64,000 bases of DNA from Brevundimonas huaxiensis (GCF_014218725.1 NZ_JABBJE010000010.1:23568-87567); one strand, 5' to 3'. Positions 1 through 9,631 are shown, counted from the stretch's first letter. Numbers and translations are program-made. The notes: generated from the sequence alone by a model not told the origin.

Positions 1-1130
1 CGGGCCTCCTCGGCGGCGGTCAGAGCCTTGTCCAGTTCGGGGCCGCGTTCGGGGGCGGCGGCGATCTCGGCCTTCAACCGGGCCAGTTCGTTGTCGAGCC
101 GGTCCAGTTCGCGCTGGGCGTCGGCGGCCATGCCGTCTTCGCGCGCGGCGTCGGCGGCGATGCGGGCGGCCTCGGCCTTGAGGCGATCCACTTCCGCGCG
201 GGCCGCCTGTTCAGCCATGTCCAGCCGATGGCGCTCCAGGCTGGCGCGGTGCAGCAGGGCGGAGGCGACGGCGTCCTCCTCCCGCGCGGGCTTCAGGGCT
301 TCTTGGGCGGACAGGGCGGCCGTCTGGGCGGCGGCGGCGGCGGTCGTGGTTTCGGCGACAGCGACGTCGGCCGCGCGCAGTTCGGCGGCGGCGGCCTCAG
401 CGGCCAGACGCGCGTCGTTCCAACGCACATAGAGTAGGGCGGCCTGAAGGGCGCGGATCTCTGCTGAGATCTTCTTGTATTTTTCGGCCTGGCGGGCTTC
501 GCGCTTCAGCCGATTCAGCGCCGTCTCAAGCTCGCGGCCGATGTCGTCCAGCCGGTCCAGATTGGTCTCGGCGGCCTTGAGGCGCAGCTCGGCCTCGTGC
601 CGACGGGTGTGCAGACCGGCGACGCCGCCCGCCTCTTCCAAAATGCGGCGGCGGTTCTGCGGCTTGGCGGCGATCAGTTCCGAGATCTGGCCCTGACGCA
701 CCAGAGCGGGCGAGTTGGCGCCGGTCGAGGCGTCGGCGAACAGCAGCTGCACGTCGCGGGCGCGCACCTCCTTGCCGTTGATGCGGTAGGTCGAGCCCTG
801 ACCCCGGTCGATCCGGCGCGACACCTCCAGCACGGGGCTGTCGGTAAAGGGCTGGGGCGCGCGGCGTTGGGCGTTGTCGATGGTCAGGCTGACTTCGGCG
901 TGGCTGCGCGGAGGACGGCCAGCGGCCCCGGCGAAGATGACGTCGTCCATGCCCTGGCCGCGCATGGCCTTGGCCGAGTTGGCCCCCATGACCCAGCGCA
1001 GGCTTTCAAGGACGTTTGACTTGCCGCAGCCGTTTGGGCCGACGACGCCGGTCAGACCGGATTCGATGTGCACCTCCGCCGGATCGACGAACGACTTGAA
1101 GCCGACGAGCCGGAGGCGCTGGAACTGCAT
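1..1130 (-). CDS. smc: Chromosome segregation ATPase SMC, N-terminal part (runs off the left edge)
   Basis: Only the first 376 residues lie in the window. The ATG is at 1130 and the frame stays open to base 1. The protein opens with [14 protein letters not shown] and has a Walker A motif GPNGCGKSN at residues 31-39, followed by the conserved LRWVMG and a Q-loop region ([11 protein letters not shown]). A highly charged, Ala/Glu/Arg-rich coiled-coil arm begins around residue 170. This is the canonical SMC ABC-type head. SMC condenses and aligns sister chromosomes together with ScpA/ScpB. The gene lies 12 bases downstream of a DsbA-like gene on the same strand, so co-transcription is likely. The family assignment is secure; the C-terminal half is outside the window. 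Confidence 0.95.
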   Translation of the reverse strand, partial: MQFQRLRLVGFKSFVDPAEVHIESGLTGVVGPNGCGKSNVLESLRWVMGANSAKAMRGQGMDDVIFAGAAGRPPRSHAEVSLTIDNAQRRAPQPFTDSPVLEVSRRIDRGQGSTYRINGKEVRARDVQLLFADASTGANSPALVRQGQISELIAAKPQNRRRILEEAGGVAGLHTRRHEAELRLKAAETNLDRLDDIGRELETALNRLKREARQAEKYKKISAEIRALQAALLYVRWNDARLAAEAAAAELRAADVAVAETTTAAAAAQTAALSAQEALKPAREEDAVASALLHRASLERHRLDMAEQAARAEVDRLKAEAARIAADAAREDGMAADAQRELDRLDNELARLKAEIAAAPERGPELDKALTAAEEA

Positions 1131-1142
1131 CGTCCCGACGGA

Positions 1143-1754
1143 CTACCGAAGCAGCGGATCGATGGCGGCCGACAGGGCCTCCAGCGAATGCTCCATCACC
1201 ATCGTCCCGTTGACGAAGAAGGTGGGCGTGCCGGTGACGCCGGCGGCGCGCGCGCCTTCGATCTGGGCGTCGAGGGCCGTACGGATGGTCGGGCCGTTCA
1301 GGCAGGCTTCGATCTGCTCGCGGGTCTTGCCGCTGGCGGCGATGCCGGCCGCGAACCAGGGCTGGGCGCCGGTGGTCTGGAGATTGGCCTGATCGCGCAT
1401 GAAGACGGCCGCCACGTCGAAATAGCGTTCTGGCGCGGCGCACAAGGCGACCGCAGCCGCAACGGCGGCGACATTGGCGGGCGGGGTCGGCAGGTTGCGG
1501 TGAACCAGCCGGACCTTGCCGGTATCGATGTATTTGGCCTTGAAGGCCGGCAGCACGCTGTTGTGGAAGTCCGCACAGTGCGAGCAGGTGAAGGACGCGT
1601 ATTCGATCACCGTCACCGGCGCATTCGCCCGACCCAGGATATGATCCTGGGCCGTGACGGGCGGGGGCGCATCGGCGGCGAGCGCCGGCGTCGCCAAACC
1701 GCCGGACAGGGCGGCGAGGGCGAAACCGGCGGCGATGAAGGCGCGTCGCATCAT
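1143..1754 (-). CDS. Periplasmic DsbA-family thiol:disulfide oxidoreductase
   Basis: This is a 203-residue protein. It has a Sec signal peptide (cleavage likely after ALA at residue 26) and a thioredoxin fold with a CSHC redox motif at residues 57-60. A cis-proline-type segment (GVTGTPTFFVNG) lies near the C-terminus. The layout matches DsbA/BdbD-like proteins that oxidise or isomerise cysteines in exported proteins. It stands directly behind a second paralogue (1770-2414) on the same strand, 15 bases apart, and just ahead of smc. The CSHC dipeptide differs from the CPHC of its neighbour and of E. coli DsbA, so the two probably differ in redox potential; this last point is inference. Confidence 0.9.
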   Translation of the reverse strand: MMRRAFIAAGFALAALSGGLATPALAADAPPPVTAQDHILGRANAPVTVIEYASFTCSHCADFHNSVLPAFKAKYIDTGKVRLVHRNLPTPPANVAAVAAAVALCAAPERYFDVAAVFMRDQANLQTTGAQPWFAAGIAASGKTREQIEACLNGPTIRTALDAQIEGARAAGVTGTPTFFVNGTMVMEHSLEALSAAIDPLLR

Positions 1755-1769
1755 CTGATTAGGCCTCGG

Positions 1770-2414
1770 TTACTTGGCCAGGGCCGCGTCGATTGCGGTG
1801 GACAGGTCGGCCAGGCTGGCGCCTTCGCCGCCGGGCGAGATGACCTGCGTCTCGTTGACGTAGAAGGCCGGGGTGCCGGTCACGCCCTGGGCGCGGGCGG
1901 CCTGAACGCGCTTCTCCATGGCGGCGACAGCGTCCTTGTCGGTGACGCAGTCGTTGAACTGCTGCTCGGACAGGCCGGCGGCCTGGGCGGTGCGTAGCAG
2001 CCAGTCGCGCGGCGAGGACGTCAGCATCTCCTGCTGCGTCGCCATCAGCTGGTGGACGACGTCGAAATATTTGTCCGGGCCGGCGCAGCGCGCGACCAGG
2101 AAGCCGGCGGTGGCGGCGTCGACCGGCGGGGTCGGCAGTTCGCGGAAGACGTAGCGGACCTTGTTGGTGTCGACGTATTTGGCCTTGAACGCCGGCCAGG
2201 TGTTCTTCTGCCACAGGGCGCAGTGGGGGCAGGTGACCGAGGCGTATTCGACCACGGTGACCTTGGCGCCCTCGGGCGCACCCAGGCCCATGTCGCCCTC
2301 GGCCGCACCCTTGGCGCCGCCGCCGCAGGCCGCCAATGCCATGGTCGCCAGTGCGGCGCCGGTGATGGCCGCACGACGGCTCATGCGGGCGAAGCGGGAT
2401 TCAGTGTCGGCCAT
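1770..2414 (-). CDS. Putative lipoprotein DsbA-family thiol:disulfide oxidoreductase
   Basis: This 214-residue protein has an N-terminal signal ending in a lipobox (LAAC, Cys at residue 30), so it is probably lipid-anchored in the envelope. It has a CPHC redox motif at residues 62-65 and a C-terminal GVTGTPAFYVN segment that supplies the cis-proline. It is a paralogue of the next gene downstream and probably shares its transcript. The lipobox follows a twin-arginine-like MSRRAA stretch, so Tat export is possible but not shown. Thiol oxidoreductase activity is inferred from the family; the substrate is unknown. Confidence 0.88.
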   Translation of the reverse strand: MADTESRFARMSRRAAITGAALATMALAACGGGAKGAAEGDMGLGAPEGAKVTVVEYASVTCPHCALWQKNTWPAFKAKYVDTNKVRYVFRELPTPPVDAATAGFLVARCAGPDKYFDVVHQLMATQQEMLTSSPRDWLLRTAQAAGLSEQQFNDCVTDKDAVAAMEKRVQAARAQGVTGTPAFYVNETQVISPGGEGASLADLSTAIDAALAK

Positions 2415-2521
2415 GAAGGTTCCTCGGATCGGATCGTTGGCGATGATCGCGCGATTCCTCGGGAATGGCGCAACCCTGAACTAGTCTGGAACAGGTGCGG
2501 CGAAGTTTTGTCAACAGCGCC

Positions 2522-2977
2522 TTATCCGCGCGCCCAGGCCCGATCGATCGCCGGCGCGGGGATGAAACTTTGCGGTCTGTCCTGGCGCGGCGGCGGATCG
2601 CTTAGGCCCTGCTGGATGAAGCGCATCGCCGACAGCAGGCCGGAACGCGAGAAGGGCTTGGGGATCACGCCATGCGCGCCCAGGAAGTCCTCGGGGATCA
2701 TCTTGGGGTTGGCCGTCAAAAAGACGACGGCGGTGGACGGCCAGCGGTCCTTGATCAGGCGACACACGTCCAGACCGCTGGAGTTATCAGCCAGCTGGAT
2801 GTCGACGAAGGCGATGTCGGGCGGCGCGTCGAGCGACAGCGACTCCACCTCGCTCAGGGACATGGCCTCGCCGACCAGCCGGTGGCCTTCGTCCTCGAGC
2901 ATCGCCTCGAGGTCCATCACAAGCAGGGCCTCGTCCTCGACGACCAGGATGTCGAAGTGGGGCCCAGCCGCGTGCAA
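2522..2977 (-). CDS. lovR: Single-domain response regulator, LovR-like
   Basis: This is a 151-residue CheY-like receiver. Acidic residues E14/D15/E16 form the Mg site, D59 (AFVDIQLAD) is the phosphoacceptor, and a Lys lies in VIPKPFS. No output domain follows. The only in-frame start that keeps the first beta-strand is a TTG at 2977. It follows the kinase stop codon with no spacer, so translation is probably coupled to the kinase. Pairing of a LOV histidine kinase with a one-domain regulator matches Caulobacter LovK/LovR, where LovR acts as a phosphate sink that tunes the general stress response. The symbol rests on this architecture. Confidence 0.8.
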   Translation of the reverse strand: MHAAGPHFDILVVEDEALLVMDLEAMLEDEGHRLVGEAMSLSEVESLSLDAPPDIAFVDIQLADNSSGLDVCRLIKDRWPSTAVVFLTANPKMIPEDFLGAHGVIPKPFSRSGLLSAMRFIQQGLSDPPPRQDRPQSFIPAPAIDRAWARG

Positions 2978-4072
2978 CTAGCCGCTCACGGGAAATTCGA
3001 CGACCGCGCGTGTTCCGGGGTCTGCCGGAAGCCACAGCGTCTTGCCGCCGATCTGCTTTGAAAGACGACCGATCAAGGTCTTGCCCAATCCCTGATGCGC
3101 GGCGCCGGGAATGCCGGGGCCGTCGTCTTGAACAACGACCTGGCCGCCTTGTTCCGTCTTCTTGGCCGAGACGATCAATCGGCCGCCGCGATCATCGGCG
3201 AAGGCGTGCTTGATCGCATTGGTCAGCAGTTCGTTGATGATCAGGCCGATCGACGAGGCGTGGGTCGAAGGGATGAACATCGGCTCGACATCGACGGAGA
3301 CCTCGATGTCGGTGCGTCCCGTCGATCCGATCACATCGGCGACCAGGGTGTTGGTGAAGGCGCCGACGTCGAACTGTGTGACGTCCTCGGACTGATAGAG
3401 TTTGCGGTGAACGGTCGCCAGGGCGTCCACCCGCTCCAGCATGGAATCCAGGGTCGCGGTCAGGGCGGGATCGGACAAAGAGCGCGATTGCAGCCGCAGC
3501 AGCGATCCGATCATGGTCAGGTTGTTCTTGACCCGGTGATCGACCTCATGAAGCAGCAGGGTCTTGGCGGTCAGGGCTTCCTGCAGGTCGGCGGTGCGGG
3601 CGGCGACCTCGCGCTCGACGACGGCCTTCTGCTTTTCGACCAGAACCTGGGCCTCGACGCGTTCGGTGACGTTCAGTTGCGAGGCGAAGAAATACTCGAT
3701 CTCGCCCTCGGCGTTACGCACGGGGCTGATGAACAGGGCGTTCCAGAAGGTGCTGCCGTCCTTGCGATAGTTCAGCAGATCGATGTGGATGTCTTCGCCG
3801 GCCTCGATCGCCTCGCGGATCTTGGCCACGGCCGCCTTGTCGGACTTGGGTCCCTGCAGGAAACGGCAGTTCTGGCCGACGATCTCATCGCGCTCATAGC
3901 CGGTCAGATCCTGGAAGGCCTTGTTGACGAAGACGATCGGATTGTCGGGCAGGCGCGGATTGGTGATGACCATTGGCATGCGTGTGCCGCGCACGGCGGC
4001 GGCGAACGGGTCGCCGCGACCGATCTCGTGTTCGACAAGATCGGTAAGTCGCCAGTCGTCTTGTTGCTTCAT
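2978..4072 (-). CDS. lovK: LOV-domain blue-light sensor histidine kinase, LovK-like
   Basis: From ATG 4072 the protein is 364 residues, close to Caulobacter LovK. An upstream in-frame start at 4153 would add 27 residues that do not look like the domain. Residues about 25-137 form a LOV domain. GQNCRFLQ at 66-73 contains the flavin-adduct cysteine C69, and FFASQLNVT contains the FMN-contacting Gln near 132. A short helical linker follows, then a HisKA_2/HWE-type kinase with the phosphoacceptor His near 179 (HEVDHRVKNNL) and an ATPase domain with an N-box (LIINELLTNAIKHA) and DDGPG. It is predicted to be a soluble light- and redox-responsive kinase acting with the adjacent receiver. Confidence 0.88.
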   Translation of the reverse strand: MKQQDDWRLTDLVEHEIGRGDPFAAAVRGTRMPMVITNPRLPDNPIVFVNKAFQDLTGYERDEIVGQNCRFLQGPKSDKAAVAKIREAIEAGEDIHIDLLNYRKDGSTFWNALFISPVRNAEGEIEYFFASQLNVTERVEAQVLVEKQKAVVEREVAARTADLQEALTAKTLLLHEVDHRVKNNLTMIGSLLRLQSRSLSDPALTATLDSMLERVDALATVHRKLYQSEDVTQFDVGAFTNTLVADVIGSTGRTDIEVSVDVEPMFIPSTHASSIGLIINELLTNAIKHAFADDRGGRLIVSAKKTEQGGQVVVQDDGPGIPGAAHQGLGKTLIGRLSKQIGGKTLWLPADPGTRAVVEFPVSG

Positions 4073-4177
4073 CGGGCTCGGAATCCAGGCGCGCGACCGG
4101 GATATGCCGTGCGGAGTTCTAATCTTTCCCGTCCTACCTACAGCAGGCGACAAGACCTGCCAACCGAGGCGCAGGGG

Positions 4178-4732
4178 TCAGTCGCTTTCGATGTCGGAGC
4201 GCGACAGGGCGACGCGGCCGAGGCGCGCCAGGGCGGCGCGTAGATCGTCGGGGGCTGCGGCGATGGAGGCGGCGAGGTCGGCCTCGGTCTGGGCGGGGAG
4301 GGGCGGCGGCTTGGCGCTGCGTTTGGGACGGGCGGCGGCCTCCTTTAAAGGGGCGACCGGACCCTGGGCGATGCGCAGCCGATCCACCGTCCCGGCGCCC
4401 AGGAACAGGTTGACGCGGGCCAAGATGTCCTCGGACTGGTGCTGGATCAACAGGGCGGCGGCGCCGGCGACGCGCAGCTCCAGCACGCCGGGTGAACCGC
4501 CCTTGCCCTTGGTCAGTTTCTGCGGGCGTGTGACGCGGGCCAGACGATCGCCGACGATCTCGCGCCAGCGAGGCTCCAGCGCGCCGGCCCCGCGTCCGAA
4601 CTGCTCGTCCAGCTTCTTGATCAGGGGTGTCAGCGCCTTGCCCGCGCGCGGCGCCGGCCGGGGGACCGGATGGGTGCGGCGGCGAGACAGGATCTCGCGG
4701 ACCTCGGCGTCTGTGGGCAGCGTGCGGCGCAT
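4178..4732 (-). CDS. DUF721 (DciA-like) protein
   Basis: This 184-residue protein has the DUF721 core (WREIVGDRLARVTRPQKL) followed by a beta-rich segment and a lysine/proline-rich tail. DUF721 includes DciA, the loader or partner of the replicative helicase DnaB in bacteria that lack DnaC. Here that role is family inference only. The gene is divergent from mutY with about 20 bases between the start codons, so the two promoters must overlap each other's 5' ends. The divergent pairing of a replication-linked and a repair gene is consistent with a housekeeping role. Confidence 0.75.
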   Translation of the reverse strand: MRRTLPTDAEVREILSRRRTHPVPRPAPRAGKALTPLIKKLDEQFGRGAGALEPRWREIVGDRLARVTRPQKLTKGKGGSPGVLELRVAGAAALLIQHQSEDILARVNLFLGAGTVDRLRIAQGPVAPLKEAAARPKRSAKPPPLPAQTEADLAASIAAAPDDLRAALARLGRVALSRSDIESD

Positions 4733-4752
4733 GGGTCTATATAGCCCGACCG

Positions 4753-5802
4753 ATGCCTGACGTCTCTCCCGACATAGACCTGATCCGCTCCCGGCTGCTG
4801 GCCTGGTACGACGCCCATGCGCGCAGCCTGCCGTGGCGAGCCGCCGTCGGCGCGCCGCGGACCGAGCCGTATCGTGTCTGGCTGTCTGAGGTCATGCTGC
4901 AGCAGACGACGGTGCCGCATGCGACGCCGTATTTCCACGCCTTCACCACGCGCTGGCCGACGGTCTCGGACCTGGCGGCGGCGGAGGATGCGGAGGTGAT
5001 GGGGGCCTGGGCGGGGCTGGGCTACTATGCGCGCGCGCGCAATCTGCTGGCCTGCGCGCGGGCGGTGGCGGCCGAGCATGGCGGCGTGTTCCCGGATACC
5101 GAGGCGGCGCTGCTGGCGCTGCCTGGCGTGGGCGCCTATACGGCCGCGGCCGTCGCCTCCATCGCCTTCGACCGGGCGGCCAATGTCGTGGACGGCAATG
5201 TCGAGCGGGTGATGGCGCGTCTGTTCGCGGTCGACACGCCGGTCCCCGCCGCGCGGCCCGAACTGAGGCGGCTGGCGGAGCTGTTTGTCACCGACGAGCG
5301 GCCGGGCGATTGGGCTCAGGCTCTGATGGACCTGGGCGCGACGGTTTGCCGGCCCAAGTCGCCGTCGTGCGGGACCTGTCCGGTAGCCAGCGAATGCCTG
5401 GGTCTGGCCACGGGCGACCCGGCCCGGTTTCCAATGAAGACAAAGAAGGCGGAGCGGGCGCATCGGCGGGGCATCGCCTATGTGCTGGTTGACGACCAGG
5501 GGCGGGTCGCAGTCGAGACGCGACCCGAAAAGGGGCTGCTGGGAGGAATGCTGGGCCTGCCGACCAGCGACTGGACCATAGGTGAGCCCGCTCCCGCAGC
5601 GCCCGTCGAGGCCGACTGGCGTGAGGCGGGGGCGGTGGAGCACGTCTTCACCCACTTCAGCCTGACGCTGACGGTGATGACCGCTCGCGTCGATGCAGAG
5701 GGCGCCTATCGCTGGATGCCGATCAAAGCGGCGCGGGCCGCCCTGCCGACGGTCTTCGCCAAGGCGCTGGATCGGGCGAGCGCGCCTGATCTGTTCGGCT
5801 GA
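4753..5802 (+). CDS. mutY: A/G-specific adenine DNA glycosylase MutY
   Basis: This is a 349-residue protein from ATG 4753; a longer in-frame opening exists but only encodes antisense of the neighbour. It has the catalytic Glu in LSEVMLQQT (residue 46), the helix-hairpin-helix LPGVGAYTAAAV, and the catalytic Asp in VVDGNVERV. The 4Fe-4S ligands follow the spacing C-x6-C-x2-C-x5-C. A C-terminal NUDIX-like domain that reads 8-oxoG completes the family layout. MutY removes adenine mispaired with 8-oxoguanine. It ends 3 bases before the convergent glycosidase gene. Confidence 0.95.
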   Translation: MPDVSPDIDLIRSRLLAWYDAHARSLPWRAAVGAPRTEPYRVWLSEVMLQQTTVPHATPYFHAFTTRWPTVSDLAAAEDAEVMGAWAGLGYYARARNLLACARAVAAEHGGVFPDTEAALLALPGVGAYTAAAVASIAFDRAANVVDGNVERVMARLFAVDTPVPAARPELRRLAELFVTDERPGDWAQALMDLGATVCRPKSPSCGTCPVASECLGLATGDPARFPMKTKKAERAHRRGIAYVLVDDQGRVAVETRPEKGLLGGMLGLPTSDWTIGEPAPAAPVEADWREAGAVEHVFTHFSLTLTVMTARVDAEGAYRWMPIKAARAALPTVFAKALDRASAPDLFG

Positions 5803-5805
5803 ACC

Positions 5806-7953
5806 CTATCGCAACGTGCGGATCGAAACCTTGCCCCGCTTGTGATGTGGGATCACCACGGCGCGACCGTCGGCGTGCTGGATGTTCAGATCCACGACCG
5901 CGCCACCGACTTCCAGGCCGGTGATCTTCAGACGATCCAGACCAGCCGGCAGGACCGGATCGGCCAGATCGACCGTCTCGGTCCAGGCGTCGATCGACAA
6001 GCCGAGGGTCGCCTGAAGCATCAGGAAGACCGATCCCGCCGCCCAGGCCTGGGGCAGACAGGCGACCGGATAGGCGATGGGCGGCTCGCCCGGCTCACGC
6101 GGAAAGCCGCAGAACAGTTCGGGCAGCCGCAGGTGGAAATGGGCGGCCGCCGCGTAGATCTCGGCCAGGATTTCCGCCACCGCATCGCGCTCGCCGTAGG
6201 CGGCCATGCCGGCGGCGGCCATGGCGGTGTCGTGCGGCCAGACCGAGCCGTTGTGATAGCTCATCGGATTGAAGCGGGCCTGTCCGACCTCCAGGGTGCG
6301 GATACCCCAGCCGGTGCGGAACTCGGCGGTCAGCAGGCGTTTGGTGACGCGTCGCGCACGTTCCAGCGACGGCAGGCCGGTGAACAGCAGATGGCCGGCG
6401 TTGGAGGCGATGGCGCGACATTGCTGGCCGTCGCCGTCGAGGGCCACGGCATAGAAGCCCTCATCCTCCATCCAGAACTTTTCCTCGACCAGGGAGCGGA
6501 CCTGTTCGGCGCGCATCCGCCATTCGGTCGTGCGGTCGTCGTGCAGGCGCTCGCCCAGATCGCCCAGCGCCTTCCAGGCGGCGAAGGCGTAACCCTGAAC
6601 TTCCAGAAGCGCGATCGGACCCTTGGGGAAGCGACCGTCGGCGTGGAAGATGGAATCCTCGGAGTCCTTCCAGCCCTGGTTGGATAGGCCGGTGTCCGCG
6701 CCGCGCTGATAGTCGATCAGGCCGTCGTTGTTGCTGTCGCCATAGTCGCGCATCCAGTCGGCGGCCGCGATCAGATTGGGCCAGAGCGTGCGGATCAGAT
6801 CAAGGTCGCCGGTGCGGTTCGCGTAGGCGCCGGCCAGGGCTACGAACAGACAGGTGGTGTCAACCCCGCCATAGTAGAGACCGAACGGCACCTCATGCAG
6901 GGCGCTCATTTCGCCGCCGCGGGTTTCGTGCATGATCTTGCCGGGCTGGCTGTCCCGATAGAGCGAGGTCTCAGTTGCCTGGCGCGAGGCCAGATAGGTC
7001 AGCACGCCCTTGGCCAACGACGGGTCCAGCCAGAGCATTTGCCAGGCCGAAATGATGCCGTCGCGACCGAACGGGGTCGAGAACCACGGCGTGCCTGCAT
7101 AGGGATAGGGTCCGGTTGGCAGGTCGGTGGTCAGCAGGGCCATGTCGGCGCGCGACTGATCCAGCCAGTCGTTGAAGCGCGGACTGCGCGGGCCGCGCAC
7201 CGAGGCGCCGCGCCGGCGTTTGGCGCGCATGGCCAGGCGGGCCTGGATGGCGTTCTGGCGCCAGCGGTCGGCGTCCGGCGTTTCGCAGGCGTCCACGCCG
7301 CACTCGATGAACAGGTCCAGCGAGCGGCCTTTGGGCAGGCTGAACATGAACTCCGCGCGTTGATGCGTCAGGCGCGCGGGCGGTTCGGAAAAGGCGATGC
7401 AGCTGGACCGGTCCACGTCGTCTAGGCCGGTGTAGCGGAAGGTGACGCGACGGCCGTCGGTGGTCGGCGTGTGGATCGTCCCGCGTTTGGCTCGGGGCGT
7501 GCCGCGCACCTGGAAGATATCGAAGAAGTCCGCGCCGAAGTCGAAGGCCAGCGGCAGCAGGATGTCCTCAACCCCATGGTTGACCATGCGGATGCGCTCG
7601 AACATCCGCCGGTTCCACAGAAACCGCCGGCGCTCGATATGCATGACGCCGGCCGGCGCCGACCGGCCGCCCATCGGGGGCAGGGGACGGTTGGTGGTGT
7701 GGCAGGAGAAGAAGACGTTGTCCTGGCTGACGCCGGACGACAGACGCGACGGCTTCAGCAGACCGACCGTCATGGCCCAGCGCGACAGGACGCGGGTGTC
7801 GCCCGCGAACAGGCCGTCGGCGCCGCCCTTCATGTCGCCCCATCCGTCGGCGACCAGGAAGGTATCGCCTTCCTTCAGCGCCATCAGCTGTTCGAGACCC
7901 GTGGCCTCGACCGATTCACCGGCGGTCAGTTGAGTGGAATAGGCGTCGTCCAT
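5806..7953 (-). CDS. Glycogen-debranching-type glycosidase (amylo-alpha-1,6-glucosidase family)
   Basis: This is a 715-residue cytosolic protein. The N-terminal ~230 residues match the glycogen-debranching N-terminal beta-domain (GDTFLVADGWGDMKGG, GLFAGDTRVLSRW). The rest is an (alpha/alpha)6-type barrel with PWFSTPFGRDG, LIDYQRG, QGWKDSEDS and a late NGSVWPHD. Proteins of this layout are annotated as debranching enzymes or GH15/GH63-like glucosidases; the true substrate is uncertain. A GT4 glycosyltransferase on the same strand lies two genes upstream. Such glycosidase-GT4 pairs are common in alphaproteobacteria and suggest storage or stress-polysaccharide metabolism. Confidence 0.82.
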   Translation of the reverse strand: MDDAYSTQLTAGESVEATGLEQLMALKEGDTFLVADGWGDMKGGADGLFAGDTRVLSRWAMTVGLLKPSRLSSGVSQDNVFFSCHTTNRPLPPMGGRSAPAGVMHIERRRFLWNRRMFERIRMVNHGVEDILLPLAFDFGADFFDIFQVRGTPRAKRGTIHTPTTDGRRVTFRYTGLDDVDRSSCIAFSEPPARLTHQRAEFMFSLPKGRSLDLFIECGVDACETPDADRWRQNAIQARLAMRAKRRRGASVRGPRSPRFNDWLDQSRADMALLTTDLPTGPYPYAGTPWFSTPFGRDGIISAWQMLWLDPSLAKGVLTYLASRQATETSLYRDSQPGKIMHETRGGEMSALHEVPFGLYYGGVDTTCLFVALAGAYANRTGDLDLIRTLWPNLIAAADWMRDYGDSNNDGLIDYQRGADTGLSNQGWKDSEDSIFHADGRFPKGPIALLEVQGYAFAAWKALGDLGERLHDDRTTEWRMRAEQVRSLVEEKFWMEDEGFYAVALDGDGQQCRAIASNAGHLLFTGLPSLERARRVTKRLLTAEFRTGWGIRTLEVGQARFNPMSYHNGSVWPHDTAMAAAGMAAYGERDAVAEILAEIYAAAAHFHLRLPELFCGFPREPGEPPIAYPVACLPQAWAAGSVFLMLQATLGLSIDAWTETVDLADPVLPAGLDRLKITGLEVGGAVVDLNIQHADGRAVVIPHHKRGKVSIRTLR

Positions 7954-8101
7954 GCGGTCTCTTCCCCGTCGTTGTGAGGCCTTGGCCGAACGTGTCGCAC
8001 CCGAATGCGGCGCTCAGGGGCCGCTTGCAGACTTTAATGGGCAAGTCGCCGACGGGTTCAGGCGAACCTGTGCTTTTTCATCGCCAAACGACCCGAGAGA
8101 C

Positions 8102-9529
8102 TTACTTGATCAGTCGTACGACGCCGATAGACCGCGCGATGTCGCGGAAGGCGGCTTCCAGAGCGGCGCTGTCTTCGGCCAGGAAGGCATGGTCGGAATC
8201 GGTGGCGCAGGTCCTCAGCAGATTGCGTCCGTTCTGCGTGGGCACATTGAGGCCGACGGTGAAGACCTCGATCTTGTTCGACTTGGCATAGGTGCAGATC
8301 GAACCGAAATCGGCATCCGTCGCCGCCAGCTCATTGGCTTTGTTCGTGGCGACGTGCGCGCCGTCCGAGGAGCGGTAGCGCAGGGTGTTCACCCCGTCGG
8401 TCATCAGCACCAGAATCTTGCGCGGCGTGCGGTTCGCCGGGTCATAGGCGCCGCCTTCCTGGAACGGCGCGGTGGGCGACAGCAGATTGATGCCCCAGAT
8501 AAGGCCGGATGGAATGTGCGTCTCGGGCTTGTAGCCGCCGACATTGATGACGAGATTTTTGATCGCGTTCAGGACGCTGGATTTGCTCTTGGACAGGGGG
8601 CTGACCGCATTCAGGCAGCTCTGGCCTGTCGTCAGGAAACCCTTGTAGGGCGTTGCTGGCGACTGGTCGTTCAACCGCGTTGTGCCGACATTGCGTGAGT
8701 AGACGCAGCCGAACCACTTGTAGCTGACGTTGCAAGCATAGGGCGGGACGGTGACCGTCTTGACCACCTGATCCTTGTAGCAGGTGCCGGTCTCGCTGAC
8801 GCCGTCGCGCACGGTGGTGCAAGGATAGGGCGTGCCGCCGCTGTATGTCGTCTTGGTCGTACAGGTGCGCTCCTGAACATAGTCGTCGGGCACGGAAATC
8901 CACGGGGCCTTGCGATTGACAATCCCGACATTGACGTAGTCCGCATAGGGCACGACGCCGATCGAGACCTCGTCGCTTTCGGTCGCCATCAACTCGTTGA
9001 CCAGCAAACTGGCCGAGGTCTTCAGCGCATCGATCCGCTTGATCGACCGGCTGTCCTTTTCGCTCATGGACCAAGTGTTATCGAGCACCAGAACGGTCTC
9101 GATCTTCTGCGCCACGCCGCGCGTCGCCTCGGACAGGGCGTTGATGTCGAACTGTTTGACGCCGGCCAGACCCGCAAAGATGGGTTTGACCCCGCCCTTG
9201 AACGTCACCCTGACGATTTTGCCATCGACATATTGGGTGCCGGTCTTCCAGCCGTCGATCAATTGGCCGGTCTTCAGATTGGCCTCCAGATAGGGACCGC
9301 TGACCGCTTCCAACTCCTTGACCGTCTGGGCGCGGGACGCCGCAGCGCCCAACGCTGCTGCGTCGAGCGCTTCCTGCACCTGGTTTCTGACTGAGACATA
9401 GCGATTGATGTCGATAGCCAGGCCGACCATCAGTGCCAGGCCCATGGCGGACAAGGCGAAGAAGGTCGCGATGTTGCCCGCGGTATTCCGGCGCAGATGC
9501 GCCAGCCGCCTCATCGCTGTCCATTGCAT
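8102..9529 (-). CDS. TadG/TadE-like pilus-assembly protein with von Willebrand A domain
   Basis: This 475-residue protein may alternatively start at ATG 9514. A basic N-terminus (MRRLAHLRRNTAGNIA) leads into one transmembrane segment with the TadE-like pattern GxIAxxFAL...GLAIDINRY. A vWA domain begins near residue 145 with a MIDAS-like DNTWSMS. The middle contains a Cys-rich, Thr/Tyr-rich loop, and the C-terminus has MTDGVNTL and a closing alpha/beta portion. TadG-like proteins are inner-membrane or periplasmic and assist Flp/Tad pili. No other tad gene is visible here, so this may be a stand-alone paralogue. Confidence 0.82.
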   Translation of the reverse strand: MQWTAMRRLAHLRRNTAGNIATFFALSAMGLALMVGLAIDINRYVSVRNQVQEALDAAALGAAASRAQTVKELEAVSGPYLEANLKTGQLIDGWKTGTQYVDGKIVRVTFKGGVKPIFAGLAGVKQFDINALSEATRGVAQKIETVLVLDNTWSMSEKDSRSIKRIDALKTSASLLVNELMATESDEVSIGVVPYADYVNVGIVNRKAPWISVPDDYVQERTCTTKTTYSGGTPYPCTTVRDGVSETGTCYKDQVVKTVTVPPYACNVSYKWFGCVYSRNVGTTRLNDQSPATPYKGFLTTGQSCLNAVSPLSKSKSSVLNAIKNLVINVGGYKPETHIPSGLIWGINLLSPTAPFQEGGAYDPANRTPRKILVLMTDGVNTLRYRSSDGAHVATNKANELAATDADFGSICTYAKSNKIEVFTVGLNVPTQNGRNLLRTCATDSDHAFLAEDSAALEAAFRDIARSIGVVRLIK

Positions 9530-9631
9530 AGTGGTCGCCCCGATTTGGGACGACCGTAATGGATAAGCTTAACTTTTGAGTGAACGCCGTTACAAACTTA
9601 GGATCGCAACGGCGTCCCGACTGAGTTGGTT

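Noticed and set aside
3095..4243. A 382-codon plus-strand ORF
   Set aside because: It is antisense to the LOV histidine kinase, whose domains and catalytic residues are complete.
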